DNA of 36,111 bases, taken from IMG/VR virus record IMGVR_UViG_3300037882_000814, positions 1 through 36,111 of that record. One strand, 5' to 3'. Position numbers and translations under genes: made by a program. Source of the DNA: a virus. The notes beneath the pieces are model-generated. The model saw nothing but the letters and a program-made list of their open reading frames with translations. It searched no databases and was not told where the DNA came from. Positions 22,709-31,299 of this stretch are shown here, one piece after another (positions within the stretch are counted from its first letter, which is position 1; each line of letters begins with the position of its first letter).

Positions 22709-23950
22709 TTAGGCTGTGCCGGAAACGCGATGTGCCAAACGCGGGTCGATTGCCTTAACCCCGTAAAGAATATCAAGACGCCAGCGTGAAATGTCGTTCA
22801 CGAAATCATAGCCGGGAATGACGCGAACATTGGTTCCTTTGTAGGATTGGCGCGACACATCAACCGCGCCCGGAGGGGACACAAGCGGCACTGATACCAA
22901 TGCGAACGCGCCCTTGGTAAACATCATATTCTGGCGATAACCTACGCCACCTGTGCCGACTACCGTAATTACAGCATTATCGGCAGGAGCCGCCGATACA
23001 GTTGCAAATGCAGTGCCGACGATGATCGCGGGCGAAATAGTCAACGTGGCAGGGCCGGTTGTAGCGCCAGAGTTAGCATCAGAAATGACTGTGAATTGTC
23101 GCAAGAACGGCAACGCTGCTTTTGTCACAGAATTAACCGCAAAAACACCCGCAATCGTGAACACGTCACCAGCCTTTAAAATGCCGGTGATAGAGTTAGT
23201 CCAGCCGTCCGTGACCAAAGATTGTGTGTTTGTGTCTTTCACGGCGTCATAAGTAACATTCTGCCCCGCCCCATTGACCAAGGGCGTTCCGGTTGCAACG
23301 CCAACAACGTGCGTTGGAACGTTTTGAGACATGTAAGTGTCCACGCCGCCAATCTCACCGAGAGAACCCTTGCGATAGGCTGACTTAGCGACGTCCTGCA
23401 TGTAGAGTTGCGTTTGTGAGCCAACCAACGCATTATTGTCGGATGGCGACAGCACCGCGCAACGGCCATCGGACGGGTTGGACATTTCGTCCATGCGTTC
23501 CGTGCCTTTGGTAAAGTCGGCGTAAGAGTTAATCAGTTGGCCGGGCGTTCCGACCCACGACGGGACTGAGCGATAAAGCGCCATCAGATCGGCATCAACT
23601 TGGTTGGCAAGCTGCACCATTGCAGGCTTAATCACCCGCTCAGATAGTTCGCCAATGTTCAAGGTCAAGTCGCGTGAAGTAAACGCGAAATCAACGCCTT
23701 TATATTTGTCGATAGTGAGCGATGTTTTGCCCTCCACAACATCCTGCGTGTTCATAACAGGGCCGTCGCGCACAACAAAATCAGTAGGCTTACGGATCGA
23801 AATGGTTTCACCCACTTCATAACCATTCACCTTTTGATTGAAGTCGTTTTCATACCCGCGAAAGACTTTTTTCGCCATTACAAGTTCGTTTTCCAGGATC
23901 ATGATGGCTTCTTTCGCCACGATGTCCGCAGTTAAAGTACGATTAGGCAT
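22709..23950 (-). CDS. Major coat protein, P22 gp5 family
   Basis: A 413-residue protein matching the P22 coat family: MPNRTLTADIVAKEAIMILE, VFRGYENDFNQKVNGYEVGE, SIRKPTDFVVRDGPVMNTQD, then LANQVDADLMALYRSVPSWV. It would build the icosahedral shell around the scaffold encoded upstream. It carries an inserted domain in the middle, as P22 coat does (about residues 220-340). Flanking scaffold and terminator fit a highly expressed gene. Confidence 0.92.
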   Translation of the reverse strand: MPNRTLTADIVAKEAIMILENELVMAKKVFRGYENDFNQKVNGYEVGETISIRKPTDFVVRDGPVMNTQDVVEGKTSLTIDKYKGVDFAFTSRDLTLNIGELSERVIKPAMVQLANQVDADLMALYRSVPSWVGTPGQLINSYADFTKGTERMDEMSNPSDGRCAVLSPSDNNALVGSQTQLYMQDVAKSAYRKGSLGEIGGVDTYMSQNVPTHVVGVATGTPLVNGAGQNVTYDAVKDTNTQSLVTDGWTNSITGILKAGDVFTIAGVFAVNSVTKAALPFLRQFTVISDANSGATTGPATLTISPAIIVGTAFATVSAAPADNAVITVVGTGGVGYRQNMMFTKGAFALVSVPLVSPPGAVDVSRQSYKGTNVRVIPGYDFVNDISRWRLDILYGVKAIDPRLAHRVSGTA

Positions 23951-23976
23951 AAGCCTATCCTTTCATTGACGCTGGC

Positions 23977-24888
23977 CTAGCCGCGCGCCATTTCTTTTTT
24001 TCGATGTGCCGCGTAAGTCGCCATGTCAGCGCTCGCATAGTCAAAGTCGCCGCCAGTCGCGCCCTTGCCGGACACGGTTGATGTTGGCTTCAACGGGATT
24101 GCTGCAACCGGCTTAGCGGCGGTTTGCTGTCTTTGAAGGGTTTGCTGGCCAATCCATGCAAGATGAAGCGCTTTGTAAATCGAAGGATTGTAACTCTGGG
24201 AGAGTTGTTCCCTTGAAAAACCGAGGTCTTTTGTGGCAAATTCTGTCACTTTTGCATCGACTTCAGGCGTCCAGCCCTGAATATTTGTTTTTGCATAATC
24301 CAACGTTTCCTGAAGGCGCGTGGCGGTTTCCCGCTGCACCAATTCATTCCGCTGGCTTTGCATTTGGCCCATATAGGCTTCAACGTTGCCTTTTTCGCGC
24401 GTCATCTCTTGATACGCAATATAGGCTTCATTCGCCCCGATAGGGTCTTGTGCGAGATAAGCTTTCCAATCGACTTGTTGGTATTGCTGCAAATCGCTGT
24501 TTAGCCGCATGAGATGAGAGCGCGCCCCCATTTCCTCATTTGTCACTTCGCTAAGCCTCGTTACATCGGCAATCTTGGCCTCATAGGCCTTTGCCATTTC
24601 AGCAGTCGCTTGTGTCTTGCGGGTATAGTCAGCCTGCCGAAGCAAGGCGTCTTTTAGCTGCGGAGGGACTTTGAACGTCTCCCCGTCATACTCAACATCA
24701 ATCAGCCCGTCGTTTTGTTCTAACGGCTCTGGCTCGCTGGTTTCGATTTCGGCTTGTTCAACCGGCGTTTCGTCTTGAACATCGTCAAGTGACACCGGCA
24801 TTTCTGGCTGTGGCGTTGTATCGGCTGGCGTTTCGATTGCAGCGCTAGGCTGTTCGGCGGCAAGCGGGTTCGATCCCTCGTTAATCAT
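23977..24888 (-). CDS. Scaffolding protein
   Basis: A 303-residue protein between portal and coat, the P22 order. The N-terminal third is strongly acidic and Glu/Pro-rich (TPQPEMPVSLDDVQDETPVE). A helical, Gln-rich coiled-coil region follows (YLAQDPIGANEAYIAYQEMT, VEAYMGQMQSQRNELVQRET). The basic C-terminal tail (YAAHRKKEMARG) is where scaffold proteins bind coat. Function is given by context and composition, since scaffolds are poorly conserved. Confidence 0.82.
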   Translation of the reverse strand: MINEGSNPLAAEQPSAAIETPADTTPQPEMPVSLDDVQDETPVEQAEIETSEPEPLEQNDGLIDVEYDGETFKVPPQLKDALLRQADYTRKTQATAEMAKAYEAKIADVTRLSEVTNEEMGARSHLMRLNSDLQQYQQVDWKAYLAQDPIGANEAYIAYQEMTREKGNVEAYMGQMQSQRNELVQRETATRLQETLDYAKTNIQGWTPEVDAKVTEFATKDLGFSREQLSQSYNPSIYKALHLAWIGQQTLQRQQTAAKPVAAIPLKPTSTVSGKGATGGDFDYASADMATYAAHRKKEMARG

Positions 24889-24972
24889 GCGAGAGCAATC
24901 CTTCCGGTTGTTGCTGGTTATTGAGCGCCGCTAACCCTTGGCGCTTGGGATTTCAGATTATGCAAGCGGCAT

Positions 24973-26934
24973 TCAAAATGCGGGTTCAGCTTCAAACTGG
25001 AGCTTCATCGCCATTTCACGTTGCTTAAGATCAAAATCCAAGTCGAGTTTGCGATTGGCAACATCGTTGGCGTTCTCGACCCTCTTCATTTCGATGGAAG
25101 CGTCTTGCTTCATACCTTGGTTTTCAACTTGCAGCTTCTGTATTTCGGCTTGCATTTGCTGCATTTGCTTTTGCAGCTCTGGGGGGATGCCCTTGTCCTG
25201 CTTCATCGGATTCATTGCCTCAAACCGCTTGGCAATTTCGTCAGCGCCCGGCCAATCAAAATTCTTAGCCATCAGGTCAGCAACGTATGGAGCGGCTTGC
25301 GGGAACACCCTGACAAGTTCAGTCATTTGCGTTGCAGCCTCTTCGCGGCGGCTAGTAAACGACGGGCCGGATTTAACGACAAGATCATATTTGCCCGTTG
25401 TCAAATCACGCATAGCCATTATAGCCGCGCCATCTCCATCAACGACGGGCTGGCCTTGATCGTCAACTTCCGGCACTTGCTGATTTACTGGCTCGTTTTT
25501 TTCGGTTCCATCCTCACCGATAACCCGCAAAACGCGCGGGGTGTCGTAAACTTTTGGAATGAGGTCAATTAAAATGCGCCCGGCGTGTCTAATCGCGCGA
25601 TTCAGGTTATCGATGAAATGGAATGTCGCTACATCGCCTTCACGTTGGCGCGCCATAATGGCCTTGCCGCTGGTTTCATTTGAGCGAGCGCCTAATGACG
25701 CGTCATACAGCCCGATAGACGCCTTCATATCGTCTGCGGCGTTCATAGCCTCTTGTAATGCGCCTGCAGCCGATCCACTGTCTAATGGCTGGCGCTGTGG
25801 TGGCGTGTTCCCGTCATACTCCAGATACGAATGGCTTGTGGTGTTGGCAGTACCCCATCGCGCGGCGTCGGTGTTAAACGCTCCCTTCGGCCCGATAAAC
25901 GGAACACGCGGGGCGAGCGCGACCAATTCGGTGCTGGTTGAGCGCCAATAGTTAAACATGCGTTGAGCGTCTTTGGCGTGATGAATTAGGCTGCGCAAAT
26001 AGCGCTTGCCCTCAACATCAAATTCATCACCATAGACCGGCACAATCGGGATAAACCGGCCCGGCCATTCATTTGTTTCCAGCACCTCAATGCCGCTGAT
26101 AATGCGCTGCGTGACCCTGTGAGACGGCGCTACACGTTCTTTTTCAATATTGATAACGCCAGACTGGATAAGTGTCTGCAGCTCCATATCAGCTTCAAGC
26201 GCGGCCTTATCCATAACACTGCCATTGGATAGTAGAATAATCGCTTTATCAACTTGTTCGCGGGTCCACCATTCGGCGACCATGACACTATCTTCGTCAA
26301 GCCACGGCTCAGAGACGCCAGACCATTCCGCGCTGTCAAAATCGCTTTCGGCCTTGCCCTTGTATTTGCGCTTAAATTCAGCCTTTGACATTTTATCAAT
26401 GATAAAGGCTTCGTTCCAGTCTGAACTATCAGCAGCCGATGAATGAGGGTCAGGATAGACCGCGAATGCGTTAGCCATACGTTCGATCATAATATCAAGA
26501 TCAAAAGCGTCCTCGAAGGCATAATCCAGATTGATTCTGAAATACCCGAAACCGGATGACACTGCCGCCTCGATAGCTGTGTCATAGGCGACATCGGCGT
26601 TTGACGTGTATTCAATGTTCCTAATCAGCCCATTTAGAATTTCAGCGGTCTTTTTGTCAGAACCCGACCCAACCGGCATAACACGAATAGTAGGTTTGTT
26701 TTGCCGCGCGTCGTTCACTACTTGACGCATAAATGCGGGTTGCCGATTGATAGTCAAACACGGCCTGCCATCACGTTCGCGGGCTTTTTTAACGGCCTCC
26801 GGCCATTGATCACCAAGGCGCGAGAACCGTAGATCCTCCAACCCCATTTTGTGATTGTGCTCGAACGCCGACTTGCAGCGATCAAACGCGGCGCGGGCGT
26901 CTTTCATGTCGGTGCTTGATTTGCTATCAGTCAT
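24973..26934 (-). CDS. Portal protein, P22-like
   Basis: A 653-residue protein. ATG 26934 overlaps the terminase stop (TAATG) and is preferred over a start four codons earlier. Typical portal segments are seen: MGLEDLRFSRLGDQWPEAVK, RDGRPCLTINRQPAFMRQVV, DARQNKPTIRVMPVG, ANAFAVYPDPHSSAADSSDW and YLRSLIHHAKDAQRMFNYWR. The C-terminus is a long Gln/Met/Glu-rich helix (KQMQQMQAEIQKLQVENQGM) that could form the barrel-like extension known in P22. The ring is the DNA gate of the capsid and binds terminase. Confidence 0.93.
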   Translation of the reverse strand: MTDSKSSTDMKDARAAFDRCKSAFEHNHKMGLEDLRFSRLGDQWPEAVKKARERDGRPCLTINRQPAFMRQVVNDARQNKPTIRVMPVGSGSDKKTAEILNGLIRNIEYTSNADVAYDTAIEAAVSSGFGYFRINLDYAFEDAFDLDIMIERMANAFAVYPDPHSSAADSSDWNEAFIIDKMSKAEFKRKYKGKAESDFDSAEWSGVSEPWLDEDSVMVAEWWTREQVDKAIILLSNGSVMDKAALEADMELQTLIQSGVINIEKERVAPSHRVTQRIISGIEVLETNEWPGRFIPIVPVYGDEFDVEGKRYLRSLIHHAKDAQRMFNYWRSTSTELVALAPRVPFIGPKGAFNTDAARWGTANTTSHSYLEYDGNTPPQRQPLDSGSAAGALQEAMNAADDMKASIGLYDASLGARSNETSGKAIMARQREGDVATFHFIDNLNRAIRHAGRILIDLIPKVYDTPRVLRVIGEDGTEKNEPVNQQVPEVDDQGQPVVDGDGAAIMAMRDLTTGKYDLVVKSGPSFTSRREEAATQMTELVRVFPQAAPYVADLMAKNFDWPGADEIAKRFEAMNPMKQDKGIPPELQKQMQQMQAEIQKLQVENQGMKQDASIEMKRVENANDVANRKLDLDFDLKQREMAMKLQFEAEPAF

Positions 26935-28475
26935 TAACCCATCCATCCACCGGCAGCGCTTGCGCGGGCCTCAATTCTTGGCTTTGTGTCGATTACCGGC
27001 TCTGCGAATGTTAGCGCGACCGCGTCCCATTCGTCGGGCGAGCGTAATCCGCGCCTGCGAATATCGTCTTTGCTTTCAAGCACTAGCCTTGTCAGGCTGT
27101 CGTATTTATAGCCCGGGGCCGTTGCATCAGCTTGGATTGTGTCGCTGTCTGGCAAATCAACGCCCGCGGGCTCTTCTAGCCACTCTTTTGACAGCATCCA
27201 CATCTCAGCGCGGCGGTTTAACGCCCCGCCCTTTGGTTTGCCATAATCATCTAATCGTTGCGGCTCAAAAGGCGATGAACCAAAGTTGATTGCCTTAACA
27301 ATCTCGCCGTACCCCATTTCTAGAAGTCGGTCGTAAACACCAGCGCCAACACCGCCAACGTCGATAAACATTCGGGCGGGCTTATCGGTGTCAATAACCT
27401 GCTTAGCCCATCCTGCGCCTTGCATCGTGTCCAACTTAGACCGGCTATCAACCTTGGTAACCTTGCGCCCGCGCCGGAAAGCCATTGAATGCCTGTCCGA
27501 GCCTTTCCAAGCCGGATCATATCCAATGACAAGCGGCCCTGATGCCTCGCAGGTTCGTTTGCGGGCTTTCACAACCAAATCAGCCGGGATATAACTATCA
27601 TGGCCGGACATTTGAAACGCTTCAGCCGCCGTTGCAGGGTATTCCTGCTTAAACAGCAACGGGTCTTTTAAATCGGCAATCTTTGCCCGCCGCCATGCGA
27701 TTTGTTCAAGCGATAGGCCGTAAGCGGCTTGGTATTCCAATTCCTCGGTTGTTGGTTCGAAATCTACCGAAACGGGCCTTGTGTATTCATCCTGCCAAAA
27801 CCACGGAATAAATATCGCTTGATAGTCGCCTTCGCCACGCTCAGCCTGTTGCCAGCGCTCGTGAAATTCACCACCAACACCATTGGCTGTGCTTTCGAGA
27901 ATGCTTTCAGTACCGTCTAAATCCGGTATGGCTTGAACAACGCCCGCAAAGTGCGTTGGTGCATTAGGCCAGAAAGCAACCTCAGAGCCGTGAAACAATT
28001 GCAATGTCTGAGATCGGCCAACGGCTTTAGAGCCAGCCGTGCCAACAGCGTAGCTGCTTTCCAACTTAGGGAACGATAGTTCTTTTGCGTTAGACGCGCC
28101 GGTTTGCGGCTTAACCAATTCAGGACAATTTGAGTGATAACGCTCAACCATGCCAAAAAGGTTGTCCGTCGCACTCTGCTCATGGGTTAGAATGAATACC
28201 CGCAAGCCCTTGGAATGCGTTGCCCTGTGATAAAAGCGGCCCTCGATGTAGGTTGAGATGCCTTGCTGTCTGCCTTTTAGGACTAACGCGCGAACTTTGC
28301 CAGTCTCAGCCTTTTGAGCCTCTAGCCTTTCGTGCAAATATTGTTGCGCTTTGTTTAGAGCGAATGGCGCGACTTGACCACTCTTTTGGCGAATGAAAAG
28401 GCATTTGCTGGCATAGTGAGTAAAATCATCGCGTAGCTTGCGACGTATTTCAACTTCCCTATCCAAGCTGGTCAA
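26934..28475 (-). CDS. terL: Terminase large subunit
   Basis: A 513-residue packaging motor. The ATPase domain has a Walker A-like LKGRQQGIST (67-76), Walker B region LFHGSEVAFW with Glu165, and coupling motif ESTANG (194-199). The RNase H-like nuclease domain has Asp320 (VIGYDPA), Asp372 (IDVGGVGAG) and Asp484 (DEWDAVAL). All core residues are present. It overlaps the small subunit gene by 17 bases. With a P22-like head, headful packaging from a pac site is likely, which agrees with a circularly permuted genome. Confidence 0.95.
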   Translation of the reverse strand: MTSLDREVEIRRKLRDDFTHYASKCLFIRQKSGQVAPFALNKAQQYLHERLEAQKAETGKVRALVLKGRQQGISTYIEGRFYHRATHSKGLRVFILTHEQSATDNLFGMVERYHSNCPELVKPQTGASNAKELSFPKLESSYAVGTAGSKAVGRSQTLQLFHGSEVAFWPNAPTHFAGVVQAIPDLDGTESILESTANGVGGEFHERWQQAERGEGDYQAIFIPWFWQDEYTRPVSVDFEPTTEELEYQAAYGLSLEQIAWRRAKIADLKDPLLFKQEYPATAAEAFQMSGHDSYIPADLVVKARKRTCEASGPLVIGYDPAWKGSDRHSMAFRRGRKVTKVDSRSKLDTMQGAGWAKQVIDTDKPARMFIDVGGVGAGVYDRLLEMGYGEIVKAINFGSSPFEPQRLDDYGKPKGGALNRRAEMWMLSKEWLEEPAGVDLPDSDTIQADATAPGYKYDSLTRLVLESKDDIRRRGLRSPDEWDAVALTFAEPVIDTKPRIEARASAAGGWMG

Positions 28476-28848
28476 GCATTTCCTCGTGTGTCAGCTTCAT
28501 TGTGGCTTGCACCTTGTCAGTGATTAACCCATTCACCTTGGCCTTGCCCATGATAGCCGTGTTGGCCGGGGCTAGGTCGTCGTTGGCTATTGCCCTTATG
28601 CGAACCTCTTCCAGCTCGCGCGTGATGCTTTCAACCGTGACCAACGTGCGGTTGCGAGCGGCTTCCTGCATTTCAAATACGGTTAGTGCGACGTTAGTGT
28701 CAGACAGCAGTTGCGAGGCATTGACCTTAATCCAGTCGGCAGCCTCGTTTGTTACGTCATACGCCCTGCGATAAGCCTCACTGGCATTTCCAGTCTCAAC
28801 ATATGCCAGGGCGAATGCCTCTTGCTTTTGAGTGAGTTTGGCTTTCAT
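28459..28848 (-). CDS. terS: Terminase small subunit
   Basis: A 129-residue protein from ATG 28848, which overlaps the stop of the upstream membrane protein (ATGA); a longer frame to 28896 is not used. The N-terminal domain (MKAKLTQKQEAFALAYVETG, NASEAYRRAYDV) is the helix-turn-helix of the Terminase_2 family that binds pac DNA. The middle helices (SITRELEEVRIRAIANDD) oligomerise, and the C-terminus (LTHEEMLDQLG) would contact TerL. Confidence 0.88.
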   Translation of the reverse strand: MKAKLTQKQEAFALAYVETGNASEAYRRAYDVTNEAADWIKVNASQLLSDTNVALTVFEMQEAARNRTLVTVESITRELEEVRIRAIANDDLAPANTAIMGKAKVNGLITDKVQATMKLTHEEMLDQLG

Positions 28849-28976
28849 CCAAGCACCATAATGGCTGCAACAAACAGTCCGATCGCCGCAACGCAAAGCG
28901 CCAAAAACACCGCCGAAGTGAACAAAAACATGTAGTGATTAAAATCTTCTGCAGTGAGTGTTGACGGCTTAGCCAT
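28845..28976 (-). CDS. 43-residue membrane protein upstream of terminase
   Basis: The start ATG 28976 overlaps the stop of the preceding gene (TAATG), and its TGA overlaps the small terminase ATG (ATGA). A short polar start (MAKPSTLTAEDFNHYM) is followed by one long hydrophobic helix (FLFTSAVFLALCVAAIGLFV). The double coupling strongly supports translation although the gene is very short. The function is unknown. Confidence 0.7.
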   Translation of the reverse strand: MAKPSTLTAEDFNHYMFLFTSAVFLALCVAAIGLFVAAIMVLG

Positions 28977-29182
28977 TATTTGCCCGCCTCACACTCATAA
29001 AGGACTGCACGCCAAAGAATGACTTCTTCAGGGCACGCGTCAGAATTAGCAATAATCCCGCTGCAAATGCCTTGGCTGTGAAAGCGCAAATTCGTAATCC
29101 CAGAATGGTCTAACCTTACAGCATCACACACGCCATAATCAATCAATGTGCCTTCACCGGCGCTAATGGCATATTCAAACAT
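28976..29182 (-). CDS. Small soluble protein of unknown function
   Basis: A 68-residue protein with GGGGTAA before the ATG and a TAATG overlap to the small membrane protein. It has four Cys (VCDAV, GICSG, DACPE and YECEAG) and a beta-like layout (FEYAISAGEGTLIDYGVCDA). It is the first gene after the intergenic hairpin at 29243-29266 and so begins the late transcription unit. No family was recognised. Confidence 0.6.
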   Translation of the reverse strand: MFEYAISAGEGTLIDYGVCDAVRLDHSGITNLRFHSQGICSGIIANSDACPEEVILWRAVLYECEAGK

Positions 29183-29242
29183 GGCTTACCCCGAATTGGT
29201 GCGGACAATCACGCAATCCGCTTGCGATAGCCCGAACGCAAA

Positions 29243-29266
29243 GCCCGCCGGATTGCTCTAGCGGGC
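29243..29266 (-). terminator. GC-rich hairpin between middle and late genes
   Basis: On the minus strand GCCCGC (29266-29261) pairs with GCGGGC (29248-29243) around a 12-base loop, followed by TTTGCG. It lies in the only sizeable gap (29183-29311) between the early/middle genes and the packaging genes. It could be a weak terminator acted on by an antiterminator, or part of a late control region. No late promoter was recognised there. Confidence 0.35.
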
Positions 29267-29311
29267 GGGTCTAAAATCTGGGCGCAATAATAGCATTACA
29301 GCAAATCACCC

Positions 29312-29839
29312 TTACGCCGCCTTTCTACCGGCGTCAATGCCAAAATGATCAATCAACACATTTGCAACCACCTGCAATTCGCCATTGGGGAATGGTGTTG
29401 CTTGGTCAGACAAAGCGCATATGCTAAACGCATTCCATAGGTTGATTTTAAGCCGGTTGGAAGCCTTGGTAATGTCAAGCACAGCCGCGCGATAATCGGC
29501 CCTAACGTCTTTACACCAACGTTCAAAGCTTTCAGCGTCGCCAGCCGATGCGCCGTCTTTCGGAAAGCGTGGAATACCCGGCGTTGACATGGCTTGTGAG
29601 TATTGAGCGCAAAGGGCAATCATGCGTTGAAGCCCGTCATACTGTTCGCTTGCGAGTTCACCGCGCATTGTCATGCGGCCAATGTGCGTCGCAGCCCGTT
29701 GATCTTTGGCTTGCTCTTTTGTTAGCCCATACATAGCAGCGCGGCGCTCCAATGCCAGTTGATCGGCTGGCGGTTCATGCGTAGCAACGTTGGCGACCTG
29801 TATTCTGGCCTTGCGGTTGCGGTTTGTTGCCTTACCCAT
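29312..29839 (-). CDS. Conserved phage protein of unknown function
   Basis: A 175-residue protein from ATG 29839, overlapping the stop of the upstream gene; a longer frame to 29902 would run through that gene. It has a basic N-terminus (MGKATNRNRKARIQVA), a helical middle (QLALERRAAMYGLTKEQAKD, GELASEQYDGLQRMIALCAQ) and a C-terminal helical part (NLWNAFSICALSDQATPFPN). Similar proteins lie shortly before terminase in other alphaproteobacterial phages, where they might act in late control or packaging. That is context only. Confidence 0.6.
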   Translation of the reverse strand: MGKATNRNRKARIQVANVATHEPPADQLALERRAAMYGLTKEQAKDQRAATHIGRMTMRGELASEQYDGLQRMIALCAQYSQAMSTPGIPRFPKDGASAGDAESFERWCKDVRADYRAAVLDITKASNRLKINLWNAFSICALSDQATPFPNGELQVVANVLIDHFGIDAGRKAA

Positions 29840-29999
29840 TTGATCTAGCCCTTTCGAATGTCTCAACGATTTGCCGAGACACTTCATAAATGCCGTTTTC
29901 ATAAGCGGCTTTTGCGGAGCCTTTCGGGGCGATAAAAAATGCCAACATGAAAAGGCGGTTCACGACGCGCCAGCGAAAATCCCCCCAAATCTTAGCCAT
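29832..29999 (-). CDS. 55-residue protein with a hydrophobic middle
   Basis: The start overlaps the upstream stop (ATGGCTAA) and the end overlaps the next start (ATGGGTAA). The N-terminus is basic and aromatic (MAKIWGDFRWRVVNRLF), with a short hydrophobic run (MLAFFIAPKG) and a helical C-terminus (YEVSRQIVETFERARSNG). It may associate with the membrane. No family is known to me. Both overlaps support that it is expressed. Confidence 0.6.
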   Translation of the reverse strand: MAKIWGDFRWRVVNRLFMLAFFIAPKGSAKAAYENGIYEVSRQIVETFERARSNG

Positions 30000-30315
30000 T
30001 GTCATCACCTTTGGTTAGGGGTGGGTTTGGAAACGGCATCCAGTGGGTTGGCTTAATCCTCTCGGAATTTAGCGATGACCAAATATTGTCTTCTTCATCT
30101 GAATAGCCCTGCAATATGTCATAGCCGCCGTCGTCGTGCTCAACGTAAAACAGAGCGCCGTCGCGTATAAATGTTTTGAAATACGTCTCCATTGACTGCC
30201 ATGTGGTAGCGCGGGCAACGGCTTGATCAATGGCGTAGGCGATACACTGGTCATCGGTGCCAAAGATCGGAGTTTCAATATCCTCACGTTCCTGATCTGT
30301 TAAACCACGCATCAT
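29992..30315 (-). CDS. Acidic small protein of unknown function
   Basis: A 107-residue protein. ATG 30315 overlaps the TGA of the shifted frame upstream (ATGA), which fixes the start. It is acidic (REDIETPIFGTDDQCIAYAI, EHDDGGYDILQGYSDEEDN) and mixed alpha/beta, ending PTHWMPFPNPPLTKGDDNG. The phrase THWMPFPNPP is typical of DUF551-like phage proteins, which supports a link to that family with moderate trust. Function is not established. Confidence 0.6.
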   Translation of the reverse strand: MMRGLTDQEREDIETPIFGTDDQCIAYAIDQAVARATTWQSMETYFKTFIRDGALFYVEHDDGGYDILQGYSDEEDNIWSSLNSERIKPTHWMPFPNPPLTKGDDNG

Positions 30316-30540
30316 GCGCCCTCTTTGAGTTGAAAGTATTGGCCAAACTTCCCGCACTTATCGAAAAACAACGAGTTTTTTCGTTCACGCCAAGCCGGAA
30401 CTTGAAGGACAACATTAAACCCGGTAACTGGATTAACCGGCCCTGTTTTTCTATTGCAGCCCCCCAACCGAATTAGGCACACCTGTGTAGTAAATCGCGC
30501 CTATTTCGTAATGTTTACAATCCTTGCAAAACTTCATCAT
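30312..30540 (-). pseudogene. Cys-rich small phage protein split by one extra G in a run of six
   Basis: From ATG 30540 (ATGA overlap with the upstream stop) the frame reads MMKFCKDCKHYEIGAIYYTG and VPNSVGG, then hits TAG at 30451-30453. If one G is skipped at 30460-30465 the frame continues CNRKTGPVNPVTGFNVVLQV and ends FFDKCGKFGQYFQLKEGA, with a TGA that overlaps the next start (ATGA). The whole protein would be 75 residues with Cys pairs CKDC, C and CG, a common pattern of small phage metal-binding proteins. A homopolymer sequencing error, a real mutation, or +1 frameshifting could each explain it. Confidence 0.75.
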
Positions 30541-30809
30541 GCGCCCTTTCCAAAAACCGTTTCGACCGTATGCCGCTTGGCAATGCCATCCTGCGTTCCG
30601 GTCATTTTATTCCAACCGTAGTTCGTGATTTGGTCAATCGCGCCAAACGCAGCATCAATGCGGGTGCTGAATATCCTTGGTGCATCGCCTTTCATAACCG
30701 GCGTGTAGTCAATCTTGTGGCAGGGCCGAAACCATAACAGATAGCCGCGCCCGTTTGGGTTTGGTTCAACGCGAATGGCTGGCGCTTCGTTCACTGTGGA
30801 TCGCCCCAT
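30537..30809 (-). CDS. Small phage protein of unknown function
   Basis: A 90-residue protein from ATG 30809; TTG 30827 is an alternative. The start lies inside the preceding gene (19-base overlap). The sequence has a basic, beta-like first half (RVEPNPNGRGYLLWFRPCHK) and a helical second half (IDAAFGAIDQITNYGWNKMT). It ends in an ATGA overlap with the split Cys-rich gene. No motif was recognised. Confidence 0.55.
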   Translation of the reverse strand: MGRSTVNEAPAIRVEPNPNGRGYLLWFRPCHKIDYTPVMKGDAPRIFSTRIDAAFGAIDQITNYGWNKMTGTQDGIAKRHTVETVFGKGA

Positions 30810-31036
30810 GAATAAACCACGTGCCAACGGCCAGCAACAATCTCACGCCGTGATGTAATTTTAGGCGCATTAGCCCGTTGCGCGGCATTAAACCGATTGA
30901 TTAAATCCCTGCAATACTGCATTGATTTTACCTTGGATTGACCCGCGCAAATCGTAGCATTTATTTCGGTCATTGTCATAGGCTTTTGTTTTAATGCCTC
31001 GATCAATTCACCTGTTTTTGTCAGTAAAACGGCCAT
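30791..31036 (-). CDS. Small DNA-binding-like protein
   Basis: An 81-residue protein whose ATG overlaps the stop of the DnaA-like frame (TAATG). The pattern LTKTGELIEALKQKPMTMTE, INATICAGQSKVKSMQYCRD, LINRFN, then a beta hairpin (GRWHVVYSWGDPQ) looks like a winged helix. Position beside the DnaA-like gene suggests replication or control, but no named family applies. Confidence 0.6.
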   Translation of the reverse strand: MAVLLTKTGELIEALKQKPMTMTEINATICAGQSKVKSMQYCRDLINRFNAAQRANAPKITSRREIVAGRWHVVYSWGDPQ

Positions 31037-31299
31037 TATGAAGCCACCACTTGTTTGCTGATTTGTTCAATTTTGGCCGCGAAATCCGCATCGGTTTCTA
31101 TCCGGGCGGTGATTTTGCGGACGCCGTGCAAAACCGTAGTATGGTCACGGTTCCCTAGCCGCCTGCCGATCTCTGGGGTAGACCTGTTTGTCAATTTTGA
31201 CGCCAGATACATGGCGACTTGACGCGGCTCGACTATGCGCCTCGCGCGACGTGTGAAACTGGCGTTCTGTCGCCAACGTAACCGATCTGGGTTATGTCG
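31036..31299 (-). pseudogene. DnaA domain IV (origin-binding) segment without its own start
   Basis: The frame is open from 31299 to the TAA at 31036. It encodes the DnaA C-terminal domain: [20 protein letters not shown], then [20 protein letters not shown], including the signature [15 protein letters not shown] that contacts DnaA boxes. The only ATG (31212) would cut off the first conserved helix and has no ribosome binding site. The upstream gene (31233-31502) ends inside this frame and needs a -1 shift to continue into it. The intact protein would then be about 150 residues. Phage-encoded DnaA domain IV proteins are thought to act at the replication origin or as regulators. Confidence 0.8.
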
